Shown here: piece after piece, positions 32,134 to 43,960 of the stretch | Layout of the letters: the number at the start of each line of letters is the position of its first letter | How positions within the stretch are numbered: position 1 is the first letter of the stretch | Assembly (NCBI RefSeq): GCF_028372415.1 | Contig: NC_092875.1 | Coordinates: forward strand, 146,166,856 to 146,230,855 | Direction: 5' to 3' | From: Notamacropus eugenii | Lineage: Eukaryota > Chordata > Mammalia > Diprotodontia > Macropodidae | DNA: 64,000 nt | Translations under genes and position numbers: made by a program | Notes under the pieces: generated by a model | Told to the model about the DNA's origin: nothing | Seen by the model: only the letters and a program-made list of their open reading frames with translations | Databases searched by the model: none

Positions 32134-35100
32134 GTTCTTCTGGTTCTGCTGCTTTCATTCAGCATCAGTTCATGGAAGTCTTCCCAGGCCTCTCTGAAGT
32201 CTTCCTGTTCATCATTTCTTATAGCACAACAGTACTCCATAATATTCATGTACCACAACTTGTTCAGTCATTCCCCAATTGATGTGCATCCTCTTGATTT
32301 CCGGTTCTTGGACACTACCAACAGTTACTATAAATATTTTTGTACATGTGGAACCCTTTCCCATTTTTATGATCTTGTTGGGATACAGTCCTAGAAGCAG
32401 TATTGCTGGGTCAAAGAGAATGCATTTTTGTAGCCCTTTGGGCATATTTCCAAATTACTCTGCAGAATGGTTAGATTAGCTCACAGCTCCACCAACAATG
32501 AATTAGTGTCTCAACTCTCCCACATCTTCTCCAACATTTGTCATCTTCCTGTTTTGTCATGTTAGCTAGTCTGATAGGTGTGATGTGGTATCTCAGAGTT
32601 GTTTTGATTTGCATCTCTCTAATCAATAGTGAACTGGAGCATTTTTTCACATGACTATAGATAGCTTTTACTCTTCCTCTGAAAAATGCTGTTCCTATCT
32701 TTTGACCATTTATCAATTGGGGAATGACTTGTATTTTTTGTAAATTTAACTCAATTTTCTATATATTTTAGAATTGAGGCCTTTATCACAGACACTAGTT
32801 GCAAAAACTCTTTTCTAGTTTTCTGCTTCCCTTCTAATCTTGGTTGCATTGGGTTTATTTGTGCAAAACTTTTTAATGTAATGTAATCAAAATTATCCAT
32901 TTTGGAGTTCATATTGTTTTCTGTCTCTTTTGGCAATAGATTTCTCCATTTTCCATAAATCTGACAAATACACTATTCTTTGCTCCTATAGTTTGTTTAT
33001 AGTATCAATCTAGATCATGTATGCATCTGGACTTTATTCTTGTATACAGTGTCAGACATTGGTCTATGCCCAGGTTCTGCCATACTGCTACCTAGTTTTC
33101 CCAGCAGTTTTTGTCAGTGAGTTCTTATCCCAGAAGCTGGGCTTCTTGGGTTTATCCAACAGTTGATTGCTATATTCATTGACTACTGGGTCTTGAATTC
33201 CTAGCCTATTCCACTGGTCAACCCCTCTGTTTCTTCGTCAGTATCAAGTAGTTTTGATGATTGCTGCTACAGTTTGAGATCTGGTAGGGTTGGCCACCTT
33301 CCCTAGAAATTCTTTTCATTAATTCCCTTGATATTCTGGACCTTTTGTTCTTCCCGATGAATTTTGATATTATTTTTTCTAGCTCAAGAAAATGATTTGC
33401 TAGTAGTTTGATTGGTATGGCTTTTAACAAGTAAATTAATTAAGGCAGAATTGTCATTTTTATTATGTTAGCTCTGCCTACCCATGAGCAACTGATGTTT
33501 TCCCCACTTACTTAGATCTGATTTTATTTGTGCAAAAAGTGTTTTGTAATTGTGTTCATATTGTCCCTGGGTTTGTTTTGGCAGGTAGACTCCCATATAT
33601 TTTATAGTGTCTAACATGGGTTTAAATGGGATTTCTCTTTCTATCTCTTGCTGTTGGACTTTGTTAGTAATATAGAGAATGCAGATAATTTATATGGGTT
33701 TATTTTGTAACCTGCAACCTTGTCAACATTTTTTATTATTTCAAGTAGTTTTTTTACTTGATTCTCTAGGATTCTCTAAGTATATCATCATATGATCTGC
33801 AAAGAGTGATAACTTAGTTTCTTCTTTGCCTATTCTAATTCCTTCAATTTCTTCTGCTTCTCTTATTGCTAAAGCTTACATTTCTAGTATCATATTGAGT
33901 AACAGTAGTGATAATGGACATCCTCGTTTTACCCCTGATCTTATTGGAAATGCATCTAGCTTATCCCCATTGCATATAATGCTTGCTGAAGGTTTCAGGT
34001 ATGTACTACTTATTATTTTATGGAAGGCTCCATTTATTCCTATACTCTCCAGTGTTTTCAATAGGAATGGGTGTTACATTTTGTCAAAAGCTTTTTCTGC
34101 ACCTATTGAGATAATCATATGGTTTCTGTTAGTTTTGTTGTTGATATGATCAATTATACTGATAGTTTTTTCTATTATTGAACCAGCCCTGCATTCTTGG
34201 TATAAATCCTACCTGATCATAATGTATTATTCTCATGATAAATTGCTATATTCTTTTGCTAATATCTTATTTAAAATTTTTGCATCTATATTCATAAGAG
34301 GAATTGGTCTATAATTTTCTTTCTCTGTTTTGGCTCTTCCCAGTTTAGGTATCAGCACCACATTTGTATCATAAAAAGAATTTGAGAGGACTCCTTCTTC
34401 CCCAATTTTCCCAAATATTCTATATAGTATTGGAATTAATTGCTCTTTAAATGTTTGATAGAATGCACTTGTAAATCCATTTGACCATCAAGTTTTTTTC
34501 CTAGGAAGTTCCTTGATGGCTTGCTCAATTTCTTTGTCTGAGATGGGGTTACTTAAATATTCAACTTCATCTTCTGTTAATCGGGCAATTTATATTTTTT
34601 AAAAATATCCATCTATCTCACTTAGACTGTAAAATTTATGGGCACATAGTTGGGCAAAGTAATTTCTAATTATTGTTTTAATTTCCTCCTCATTGGAGAT
34701 GAGTTTACCCTTTTCATTTTGATATTGGTAATTTCATTTTCTTCTTTCTTTTTTTAAATCAAATTCACCAAAGGTTTATCAAATTTATTGTTTTTTTTAA
34801 TAAGACCAACACTTAGATTTATTTGTGAGTTCAATAGTTTTCTTAATTTCAATTTTATTAATCTCTCCTTTGGTTTTCAGTATTTCTAATTTGGTATTTA
34901 CTTGGAGGTTTTCAATTTGTTCTTTTTCTGGCTTTTTCAGTTGCATGCCCTATCCACTGATCCCCTCTTTCTCTGTTTCATTCATGTAGGCATTCAATGA
35001 TATAAAACTTCCCCTGAGAACTCTTATGCAGCATCCCATAAGATTTGGTAGAGTGTCTCATTGTCATTCTCTTGAATGAAGTTATTGATTGTTCTATGAT

Positions 35101-38100
35101 TTGCTGTTTAACCCACTCAATCTTTAGGATTAGATTATTTAGTTTCCAATTAATTTTTGGTCTATCTTTCCATCACCTTTTTATTACATATAATTTTTAT
35201 TGCATTTTGATCTGAGAAGAATGTATTGACTATCTCTGTCTTTCTGCCCTGGATTGTGAGGTTTTGTGCCCTAGTACATGGTCAATTTTTGTATATGTGC
35301 CATGTGCCTCTGAGAAAAAAGTATATTCCTTTTTATTATATATTTCTTTCTCATTCACTTTCCTCCAGAGATCTATCATATCTACCTTATCCAGAGATCT
35401 ATTCACCTACTTCACTTCTTTCTTGTTTATTTTGAGGTTAGATTTATCATGCTCAGAGATGGGGGCATTGATGTCCCTCACTGGTATAGTTTTGCTCTCT
35501 GTTTCTTCCTGTAACTCCCTTAACTTCTCCTCTAAGAATTTAGATGCTATACCACTGGTGCATGTATGTTTAGTAATGATATTGCTTCATGTCTGTGGTG
35601 CCTTTTAGCAGGATATATTTTCCTTCTTTATCTCTTTTGATTAGATCTATTTCTACTTTTGCTTTGTCTGAAATTAATATTGCTACCCCTGCTTTTTTTT
35701 ACATCAGCTGAAGCATAAAATATTCTGCTCCAACTTTTTGTCTTTACCCTGTGTGTATCCTCCTGCTTCAAATGTGCTTCTTGTAAACAACATATTGTTG
35801 GATTATGGTTTTTAAGCCATCTGCTATCCACCTTCATTTTATGGGACAGTTATCCCATTCACATTACTATCTGTGTCTTTCCCTCCATCCTATTTCCTGC
35901 CATTTAAGCTTTTAGTTCTCCCTTCTCCTTTCCCTTCCACAATAGAGTTTTAATTTCTGACCACCATCTCCCTCAGTTTTCTCTCCTTTCTATCAGCCCC
36001 CCCTCCCTTTTATTCCCCTTTTCTCTCACCACTTCTTCCTTCCCTTTTAACCTCCCCTCCTTTTCTTTCCCCTTTTCCCTTCCTACTGCCTATAGGGCAA
36101 GTTATATTTCTGTACTTAACTGAGTTTGTTGTTCCCTCCTTGAACCAAATTAGATGAGAATAAATCTCAAACAGTGCTCATCTCCCTCCCCTCTTTTCCT
36201 CTACTGTAATATGCTTTTGTGCCTCTTTCTGTGATGTAGTTTACCTTTTCTGCCTCCTCCTTTTCACATCTCCCATTACAATCCTTTTGCATTCTTAAAT
36301 CATATTTTTTATCTTCACATCATTTAATTTATACCCACTCCCTCTATCTATGTATATGCCTTTTAAATATCCTAATAAACATACAATTCTCAAGATTAAC
36401 AAGTATCATTTTTCCTTAAAGGGATGTAAACATTTTGCCCATATTCAATAACAATTTTTTTTCCTGTTTACCTTTTTATGTCTCTCTTGAGACTTGTATT
36501 TGAAGATCAAATTTTCTACTGTGCTCTGGTCTTTTCATCAGGAAGGTCTGGAAATCCCTTATTTCATTAAATGTCCATCCTCTTGCCTGAAATAGTATGC
36601 TTTATTTTGCTGAGTAATTGATCCTTGGTTGTATTCCAAGCTCCTTTTCCTTATGAAATATGATATTCCAATCCCTCTGATCTTTTAATGTAGAAGCTGC
36701 AAGGTCCTATGTGATCTTGATTATAGTTCCTCTATATTTGAATTGTTTCTTTCTGGCTGCTTGTAGTATTCTCTCCTTAACTTGATGGTTCTGGAATTTG
36801 GCAACAATATTCCTTGGTGTTTTCAGTTTGCGATTTCTTTAAGGAGGTGATCAATAATTTCTTATGATGACTATTTTGCTCTCTGCATCTATGATTTCTT
36901 GGAAGACATTGTTCAGGTTCTTTTTTTTCATCATGGCTTTCTGGTAGACCAATAATTCTTAGATTTTTCTCTCCTGGTTATGTTTTCCAGATCAGTTGTT
37001 TTTACAATGAGATATTTTAAATTTTCTTCTATTTTTTCATTCTTTAGATTTGGTTTGACTGATTTTTGAAGTCTCATAGATTCATTAGCTTCTACTTGCC
37101 CAATTTTAATTTTTAATAGATTGTTTTCTTCAGTGAACTTTTGTATCTCCTTTTCCATTTGTCCAATTGTTCCTTTTAAGGAGTTATTTTCTCCAGTTAG
37201 GTTTTGTGCTTCCTTTTCCATATGCCAAATTTTCCTTTTAAATTGTTCTGTGAATTTTTTTTTCATATTTTTAAAATCATTAGCCATTTTTTCCTTCTGT
37301 CTCTCTAATTTGACTTTTAAAATCCTTCTTTATCTCTTCCAAGAATGCTCTTTCACCTCGGGACCAGTTCATATTCCTTTCTGAGGTTTCAGATGGGAGT
37401 ACAGTCTCAATGCTGACCTCTTCAGTATTTGTGTTTTGGTCCTTGTCCCCAGAGAAAGATTCTATGACCATTTCTGGTTTGCTTCCTGATCATGATGATA
37501 TCCTTTTTCCTGACTTTTAAAGCGGATCTCTGCTTCTGGGGCACACGGGGCTCTGTCCCATGGTTCTTGTGCTTAGAACTTGAGGCTTTGTGTATTGTGG
37601 CCTCTGGTTCTTTCAAGTAGAAGCTAGAGTGCTGCAGCTTACTTGGTGCTGAGCTGGCTGATGTGCCAAAGCAGAGGCCAGGTGAAGTCTTTCTGAGTTT
37701 CCCCAGAGTTACCTTGGAGCTTGCAGCATGATGTGTGGGGAAGGGGTGGTCTGGCTGCAGGATCTCTCCTCCTCTGAGCTAGAGCACAGGCAAGCTCAGC
37801 AGTTGGTGAACCCTCATGTCTGTGCTAGTGTCTACCAGATTCCCTTGGCTGTGCTAAGGCATGCCTGGGGTCCTGGTGTTGGTGCTTAGGGACTCCACCC
37901 CCCTGGGGCTCAGGATTTCCTCCAGCTTCAGGGAGGTTAAGGCTGTCTAGGACAGCTCCAGTCCTGCATTGGTCCCCTTTAGACACAGCACAAGGGACCA
38001 CCCTTTGTGATTTTTCTAGCCTCTCAAGCTAAGAGACTGTTTACCCCTTTGGGTGATCCCACTATTCCAAGATTTTTCCTGGGGAAATATTCTCTTGGTT

Positions 38101-38376
38101 TTTCAAGGTCATTGAGGGGAGAGGGAGAGCACTTACAGATTACTCTGCTATCTTGGCTGCCGGAAACTCAAGTAGATGACTTACAGACATTTAATCTGTT
38201 GGCTGATAGTCTCAGGAGCAGTTTCTGCTGTTACCTGGTGTTCTGCGCTTCTCTCTCACTCAGTTTCACTGGACTCCTGTCCTGGGCTGATATGTTTGAG
38301 AATCCACCCTGCTCCTCCTCCTTCAGACCACCCCATGTTCCACTATGGTGCAGTCTGTGCTGGTGCAGCCTGTGTT
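32134..38376 (-). mobile_element. Second, decayed L1 (ORF1 and ORF2 relics), about 6.2 kb
   Basis: Colinear with the 24.4-31.4 kb L1 on the same strand but with many stops and indels. The ORF2 C-terminus is at 32212-32716 (KCWRRCGRVETLIHCWWSCE), the RT region at 33800-34600, the endonuclease at 35230-35837 (CCLQEAHLKQEDTHR) and the spacer at 35840-36470. ORF1 is at about 36480-37500 and the 5'UTR at about 37500-38376. It lacks the last ~50 ORF2 codons, the 3'UTR and the poly(A) tail: its 3' end is fused to the MIR at 32133. The 5' end lacks the terminal GGAGCCAAGATGG copy but keeps the inner one (38139-38160). Confidence 0.9.
36490..37471 (-). pseudogene. ORF1 pseudogene of the second L1
   Basis: Two frames are joined by a frameshift near 37290-37320: ESFSGDKDQNTNTEEV (37280-37471), then MANDFKNMKKKF onward (36931-37287), with later decay. 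The coiled coil has only two 21-residue units (37105-37230: HMEKEAQNLTGENNSLK, then IGQMEKEIQKFTEENN), followed by IGQVE. The neighbouring intact ORF1 has 49 residues more. The RRM start (NITRREKSKNYWS) is already frame-damaged. Confidence 0.85.
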
Positions 38377-38377
38377 G

Positions 38378-38420
38378 CCTCCCAGCTCTATATGTTGCAC
38401 CACCTAGCTGCTTTTTGTTG
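38378..38420 (-). mobile_element. SINE head fragment
   Basis: CAGCTCTATATGTTGCACCA followed by CCTAGCTGC: the inverted head of a marsupial SINE, at the left boundary of the second L1. Confidence 0.5.
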
Positions 38421-38535
38421 CCAAGGTCAGTTCCTTTACATTTTCTCCTGTCCTTTTCAATCCTCTCCAACAAGTCACATCCTCAATTGTTTCTTCTCTC
38501 TTGAATCTTTATAAATTGGTTCTTTCACTACTGCC

Positions 38536-38576
38536 TCTGTGTGTCTGTGTGTGTCTGTGTGTGTGTGTGTGTGTGC
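38536..38576. repeat. (TG)n microsatellite
   Basis: TG repeats with two TCTG interruptions. Confidence 0.93.
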
Positions 38577-38589
38577 ATAAATGCGTATC

Positions 38590-39190
38590 TTCCATTCTTT
38601 AAAAAACTTCACTAGACACTTTCATCTCCTCAAGTCTATCTCTTCTCTGTTTCTTAGTCAAACACAAAAAAGGTTATCTGCATTTATTGCCTCCACTTCC
38701 TTTCCTCTCACTTACTCTTTAATGTTTTACAATATGACTTTACATTTAACCATTCCTTTGAAACTACTCTTTCCAAAGGTACTTGTCATCTCTTCATTGC
38801 CAAATCTGATATTCCTTTTTCATTTCTTATCCTTTTCAACCTATCTGATGCATTTGACATAGCATAAAATCTCTTCCTCCTGCTTACTTTTTCCTCTCCA
38901 GATTTTTGTGCCTCTACTCCCTTCTGGTTCACTTTCTAACTGTATCACCACTTCTCAGTCTCCTTTGCCCATCATCCATATCAGGTCCTCTTGCTGGTGG
39001 GGTTCATGTTCCCCAAGGTTCTGTTCTGGCCTTCTCTTCTCCCCTTTTATTCTTACTTGGTAACTATATCAGCATCAGTTTCTCCCCTGAGCTTCAATCC
39101 CTCTCACTAGTCACCTATTGCATATTCAAACTGGATGTTTAAGATGCATCTTAAATTCAGCACATTTAAAACTAAACTCATCATCTTACT
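38590..39190 (+). mobile_element. L2 LINE reverse-transcriptase relic
   Basis: Sense fragments of L2 ORF2 include VHVPQGSVLAFSSPLLF at about 39000-39050, which corresponds to the VPQGSVLGPLLFS block of CR1-clade RTs. Upstream is FNLSDAFDIA-like sequence (38840-38865), and downstream is QTGCLRCILNSAHLKLNSSS-like material. No continuous frame. Confidence 0.75.
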
Positions 39191-39530
39191 TCCCCAAATT
39201 TTCCTTCTTTAAATTTTTTTTTAATTTATAGAATAAAATAAGCAACTCCATAACACAGTATAATTAACATGATGATTGCATATGAAACTGTAAATCTATT
39301 ATACTCCTTGCTATTCCTTTTAGATATATAATAAAGTTATCATGTAAATTTCAATTTGGGAATTTATAATAGTCAAAATGACTAATTTGCTCAAAGTTGT
39401 TCCTAAAACAATATTGGTGGTACTGTATACAATGTTCTCTTGGTTCTACTCATTTCACTCTTCATTATTTCATACCAGTCTATCTATGTTTTTCTGAGGT
39501 GATACTAGCTAAAAAGATTACAACAATATA
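39190..39530 (-). mobile_element. Old L1 3' fragment
   Basis: Contains ATACAATGTTCTCTTGGTTC and CTCATTTCACTCTTCATTA, the antisense ORF2/3'UTR junction pattern. Confidence 0.6.
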
Positions 39531-39539
39531 TTATATAGA

Positions 39540-40430
39540 TTATGTATTATGACCCAGTGGATTTGTTTCCATAATGTAGGGATATTTTAACTTGAGAAAA
39601 AAAAACCTATTAACATAATTGATTATATCAGTAATAAAAGCAACCAAAATCATATGATTATATCAATAGATGCAAAAAAAAGCTTTTGGTAAGACACAAC
39701 ATTCACTCCTATTAAAAACTTGGAAGTATAAGTATAAATGGATTTTTCCTTAAATTCATTAAAAGTACTTATCTAAAACCTTACATAAGCATTATTTGTG
39801 ATGTGGAATAAGCTAAAAGTCTTCATTGTTTAATGTTAATTAGAGTTAAAGATCTTCTCAGCCCATTAATAGGCCTCACCTGAAGCCCATTAAGGGAAAC
39901 TTTTGTTAATCTCAATGAGGCACTGGGTTAGGTGGGTAATGATGCCCTCTGATTCTGAAAAGTGTATATATAATCTGAGACAAGATTTTGCTTTGGGGGC
40001 TTGGAAGAAGGTTCATGTGCCAAATGAGAGTCTGGGTAGCCATTAAAGAGCCCCACCACCAACTGCTTTGAAAATCCAGATGTTGGTGCTTCTTTCTCCG
40101 GTATGTATGTATGTAACTATCAGACAGTTGGATCTATCTGTTGATCTGTGATGTATGTATTGCTTATGGTCAGACAGCTAGAATCCCTGTCTGTTGGTCT
40201 TTATTTCTCTGCTTCTATTTTCTCTGTTGGTGAATATTATTAAAGTAGATTGACCCCTCCAAAGTTACTTACTTTTAGAAAAGCAGATCTAAGAACGTGT
40301 ATAATAGGCAGTCTTATGTATGTCAGAGTGCTGTTATACCTAGTAAAAACAAGTGTGAAACAAGGATGCTCATAGTCACCAATATTATTCAAAAGTGTAT
40401 TGAAACCTTTCTTTCAAACATCACTATTTT
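39540..40430 (+). mobile_element. Old L1 ORF2 RT fragment split by an LTR
   Basis: 39620-39700 reads like [23 protein letters not shown] (two pieces), and 40350-40400 like SVKQGCSXSP-LFK. The L1 is broken between about 39848 and 40263 by the LTR below. Confidence 0.6.
39849..40262 (+). mobile_element. LTR, unassigned family (ERVL/MaLR-like organisation)
   Basis: About 414 bp with TATATAA at 39965-39972, a U3-like front, and ATTAAA at 40239-40244 before GACCCCTCC. A partial relative lies at 17290-17480. It has no adjoining retroviral genes and the TSD is not resolved, so both ends are approximate. Confidence 0.55.
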
Positions 40431-41190
40431 TTGTTGAAGGCATCACTATGCTCTCAGTATCTCAATTTTATAATCTTGCCTTTATCCTTCACTACTCTCT
40501 CATTCCACACAACCAATTAGTTGCCACTTCTTGACATTTATACCTCCATGACTTCTCTCACATTGGACTCCTCTCCACACACACAACTACCACTTTAATT
40601 TAGGCCCTTATGAATTCTTGCTTCTTGCAACATCTTCATAATTATTGCCTGTCTCATTCAATTTCTCACCCTCCAGACTATCTTACACATTTTTGCTAAA
40701 GCAATTTTCCTTAAAACAAATCTTACCATGTGACTCCCCTCTCAACCAATTACAGTGACTTCCATTTGCTTTCAGAACAGTCTCTTAATTTAGAGTTCAT
40801 GATTTTATAAAAAAAATTAATATCTGCATCTGAAAATAATTACTTTCTTTTGTAATTCTGCGTGTAATTTTATGTGTTTAAAAACATTATTCTGAGAAGG
40901 GGTCAGTTGGCTTCACCAGACTGCCAGAGGAATCCACAATACAAAAACAGTTAAGAATAACTCTATTAGAATAAGCTAAAAAAATTCTCTGTTTAGCTGT
41001 TAAAGCCAATACAACCTGGCCCTAAGCTACCTTGGCAGTCTTGTTGTATTTATATGTATTTGTTTCTCTTGTTAAATGTTAGCTCATTATGATTGAAGAT
41101 CATTTCATTCTTTGTACTTACATCTTCAGCAAGTAGCACAGTGCCTACCACAAAGTACTATGAAATTGAAAATTAATGCTCCATTTTATT
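40431..41190 (+). mobile_element. L2 3' part, split by a hAT-type MITE
   Basis: 40480-40775 has CTTCACTACTCTCTCATTCC, TTTTGCTAAAGCAATTTTCC and TGACTTCCATTTGC. It resumes at about 40964 with TCTGTTTAGCTGTTAAAGCC and CACAGTGCCTACCACAAAGT near the 3' end. Confidence 0.7.
40778..40963 (+). mobile_element. hAT-type MITE, second copy (about 185 bp)
   Basis: Begins CAGTCTCTTAATTT and ends AGTTAAGAATAACTC, diverged inverted ends. Flanking 8-mers TTTCAGAA and TATTAGAA agree at 6 of 8 positions. The interior matches 31430-31560. Together with the copy at 24316/31576, the target sites fit the TCTAGA-like preference known for hAT elements. Confidence 0.6.
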
Positions 41191-41795
41191 TTGTATTATT
41201 TGTTAATTATTTACTGAAAATTTTTTGTAGTCAGAATCAATGTTTGTGAATCAAATTCAGACATAATTGTATAGGCTGCACAGGTAAAAGTAAGAAGTTA
41301 GCTTTCCTATTGATATGGGTTAAAATCCAACCACAAATCTATGAGCTTTTGCTGATCATAAGGGGAGATGTGTTAATCCTGTCATAGGATGTTTACCCAC
41401 CATGATATGTTCCAGGGGGTATGAGTCAATCTGTTTATAAGTTCTTTACCCACAATGAGATTTGCCAGAGAATTTTAGTCAAATCTTTGTTTTTTCTTAG
41501 TGTCATGAGTCATGGAAATCCCCTCTCTTAATTAAGCCAAATGTCAGCCCATCCTTAATCTCTGACAGCTTCAATTTAGGTTGCATCACTGGATTACCCT
41601 TTTAACAGCATACAAGAGTTGCTCTGACTGTCAGATGCATCCTTGGCTACTGAGGAGCCTTGAATCTCTTTTACTGGCAATTGCTAGCCTTGCCAATAAA
41701 TTGATAATGCTTGGAACTCAATTTCTCTTTATTGTAGATGTTTTATCATGTCAATGCTTAATACACACTTTTTGATTGACTGATAGTAGGTGGGG
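41191..41795. other. Unassigned; possibly an old LTR
   Basis: AATAAA at about 41696 followed by a T-rich GGAACTCAATTTCTC stretch gives a weak LTR-like look, but no ends or TSD could be found. Confidence 0.3.
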
Positions 41796-41799
41796 GACT

Positions 41800-43960
41800 A
41801 GAAAAATGTTTCATATAGAAACTGGTGCTTGAGTTGAATAAATAGGGATTCTAAAACTCAAAGATGAGGAGATGGTGCATTCCAGGCTTGAGGGATAGCT
41901 AGTAAAAAAGAATGGAGATAGGAGATGGAGGGTCACTGAGACAGAAGTGGCAAAATGAGAGTAAGTAGTAAAGGATGACATTAAAGTTTTGAACCAAGGT
42001 GACTACAGCATGGTAGTTCTCTTAACAGCAATATGGAAGATCTGAGACATGGTAGGTTTCAGTGGAAAGATATTTATATTTTGGGCATGCTGAGGTTGAG
42101 ATGTTTGTGGGACATTTAGTCTGTAATATCCAAAAGGCAGTTGGTAATGAAGGATGGGAGCTCAGGAGACAGACTAGGGCTGAACATACAAATTTTGGTC
42201 ATCTGCATAGAGATAATAATTGTACTCATGGAAGCTAATGAGGTTAATTAATGAGAGAACATGTGAAAAGAAAAGAATCTTAGATATGCCTTCAGCCCAT
42301 AGCTTATAGTTAGGGGCTGTAATATGAATGATCCAAGCAATAGCAACTATAAAGGAGCAATGAGATAGGCAAAAGGAGAATTAGGCGAGAGAAGTGTAAT
42401 GAAAGACCACAAAAGAGACATTATTCAGGTACACTATCCATTGCCCATAATGATGATGATAGCTAATATTTATATAGTACATAATTCCTATGTAACAGCT
42501 AGGTGGTGCAGTAATAGGTTGCTGAGCCTGGACTCAGGATGATTTATCTTCTTGAGTTCAAGAGTTTAAATCTGGCCTCAAACACTTACTAGCTATGTAA
42601 CCTTGGGCAAGTTACTTTACCCTATTTGTCTCACTTCAAGTCTGTAAAATGAGCTGCAGAAGGAAGTGTCAAACAGCTCTAATATCTTTGCCAAGAAAAT
42701 TCAAAATGGGGTCATGAAGAGTCAGATATGACTGAAATGACTGAACAACACCAACAAAAATACTTTGAAATAAATGGTTTCATTTGAGTGATGAGATAAA
42801 AAACTAGACTGCAAAGGGTTGGTGAGCTAGTAAGAAGATGAGTGTCCAAACCTTTTTCTAGGAGTTTAACTGAGAAAGGGAGATGAGACAGAGGATGGAA
42901 GCTTGAGGGGATGGTAGGGTCTTTAAAGAGAGTCATAGATTTGGGCAGGTTTGTAGGCAACAGCTAAGAAATCAGTAGACAGATCCAGATTGCAGATCAG
43001 AGAGACCATGGAAATTACGGAGAAAATCTGCTAGAAAAGATGTAAAAGTATAGAATCAAGGATATATGTAGAGGAGTTGGCCTTTCAAAGGGGAAGAGTT
43101 ATCTCTTCACTGGGAATTAGTGTAAAGGAGGAGTGTGGGATTATGTCAAGAGGATATGAAATTGAGAGAAGAGAAGAGAAAGCACAACGTAAAAAGTGTC
43201 AATTTTCTCAGTAATGTATAAAGCCTTCATCTGAGAATATGGGGAGAAAAGAAAGCTTGAGGGGGGAAAAAGAAGCTTGGAACAATTTCTGTGGATTATG
43301 GAAAAAATAATGAGAGAGGACCAGAACAATTGAACCAATTGGGATTAAAATAACATATACATTCAGTGTATATAATCAAGATAGTTGGATAACTTTCTCT
43401 GGCAGTACTCATATGTATGTGAAAAGGAATAGAGGATCCTTGAGGATGATGATATCAATCCAAGGTATAGACAGTGACAGACCAGACTACAGTGAATTTG
43501 AGAGTAAAAATAGCACAAAAGTGAACTGGTTACCCTAACGGTCAAGATTTGAAAAGGAGAAAAATATGGTCACAGAAGGATGACCTAGGAAAGTACTAAG
43601 GGTGGAAGGATTGGAGGTAATGGTGAGCATAAAGAATAAGGTAATGAGTGAGGAATAGAAAGATATAGAATATTGAGAGGGTGTGATTAGATAAAGGAGT
43701 TTCAGAGTTCTTGATGCTAGGGGTAGATCACTTATTATGATAGCAAGATTAAGGGTGTGAGCATTCCTGTGGGTAACTAAGTGGAGTTAAAGATTAGCTC
43801 ATGATAGGTTGAAGAGTGGAGAGGTTATACTTTTTGAGGGAATATCAGAGTGTCTTTTCAATTCCTGTAATATTATGGTAGGAATTGGGTTAGAGAAGGC
43901 TATGAGTCACCCACTGAACTCATTGAGAAAGGAAGGAGAAGAAAATGTCTTTTCTGGTCC
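41800..43960 (-). mobile_element. L2 LINE relic (about 2 kb, with SINE insertion)
   Basis: Plus strand carries antisense L2: CATGCTGAGGTTGAGATGTT, TGTGGGACATTTAGTCTG, GGCAGTTGGTAATG, and GGGAGCTCAGGAGACAGAC followed by GGTCATCTGCATAGAGATAA (antisense of the YADDTQ region). The 42800-43140 part continues towards the ORF2 N-terminus. It is interrupted by the SINE at 42494-42757. Confidence 0.7.
42494..42757 (+). mobile_element. CORE-type marsupial SINE (MAR1-like)
   Basis: Head TAACAGCTAGGTGGTGCAGT, B-box-like TTTAAATCTGGCC, tail GACTGAACAACACCAAC. Confidence 0.85.

Noticed and set aside
38007..38504. 165-codon plus-strand ORF (and others at 30541-31487)
   Set aside because: Lies antisense across L1 5'UTR sequence; openness is explained by base composition and there is no domain.
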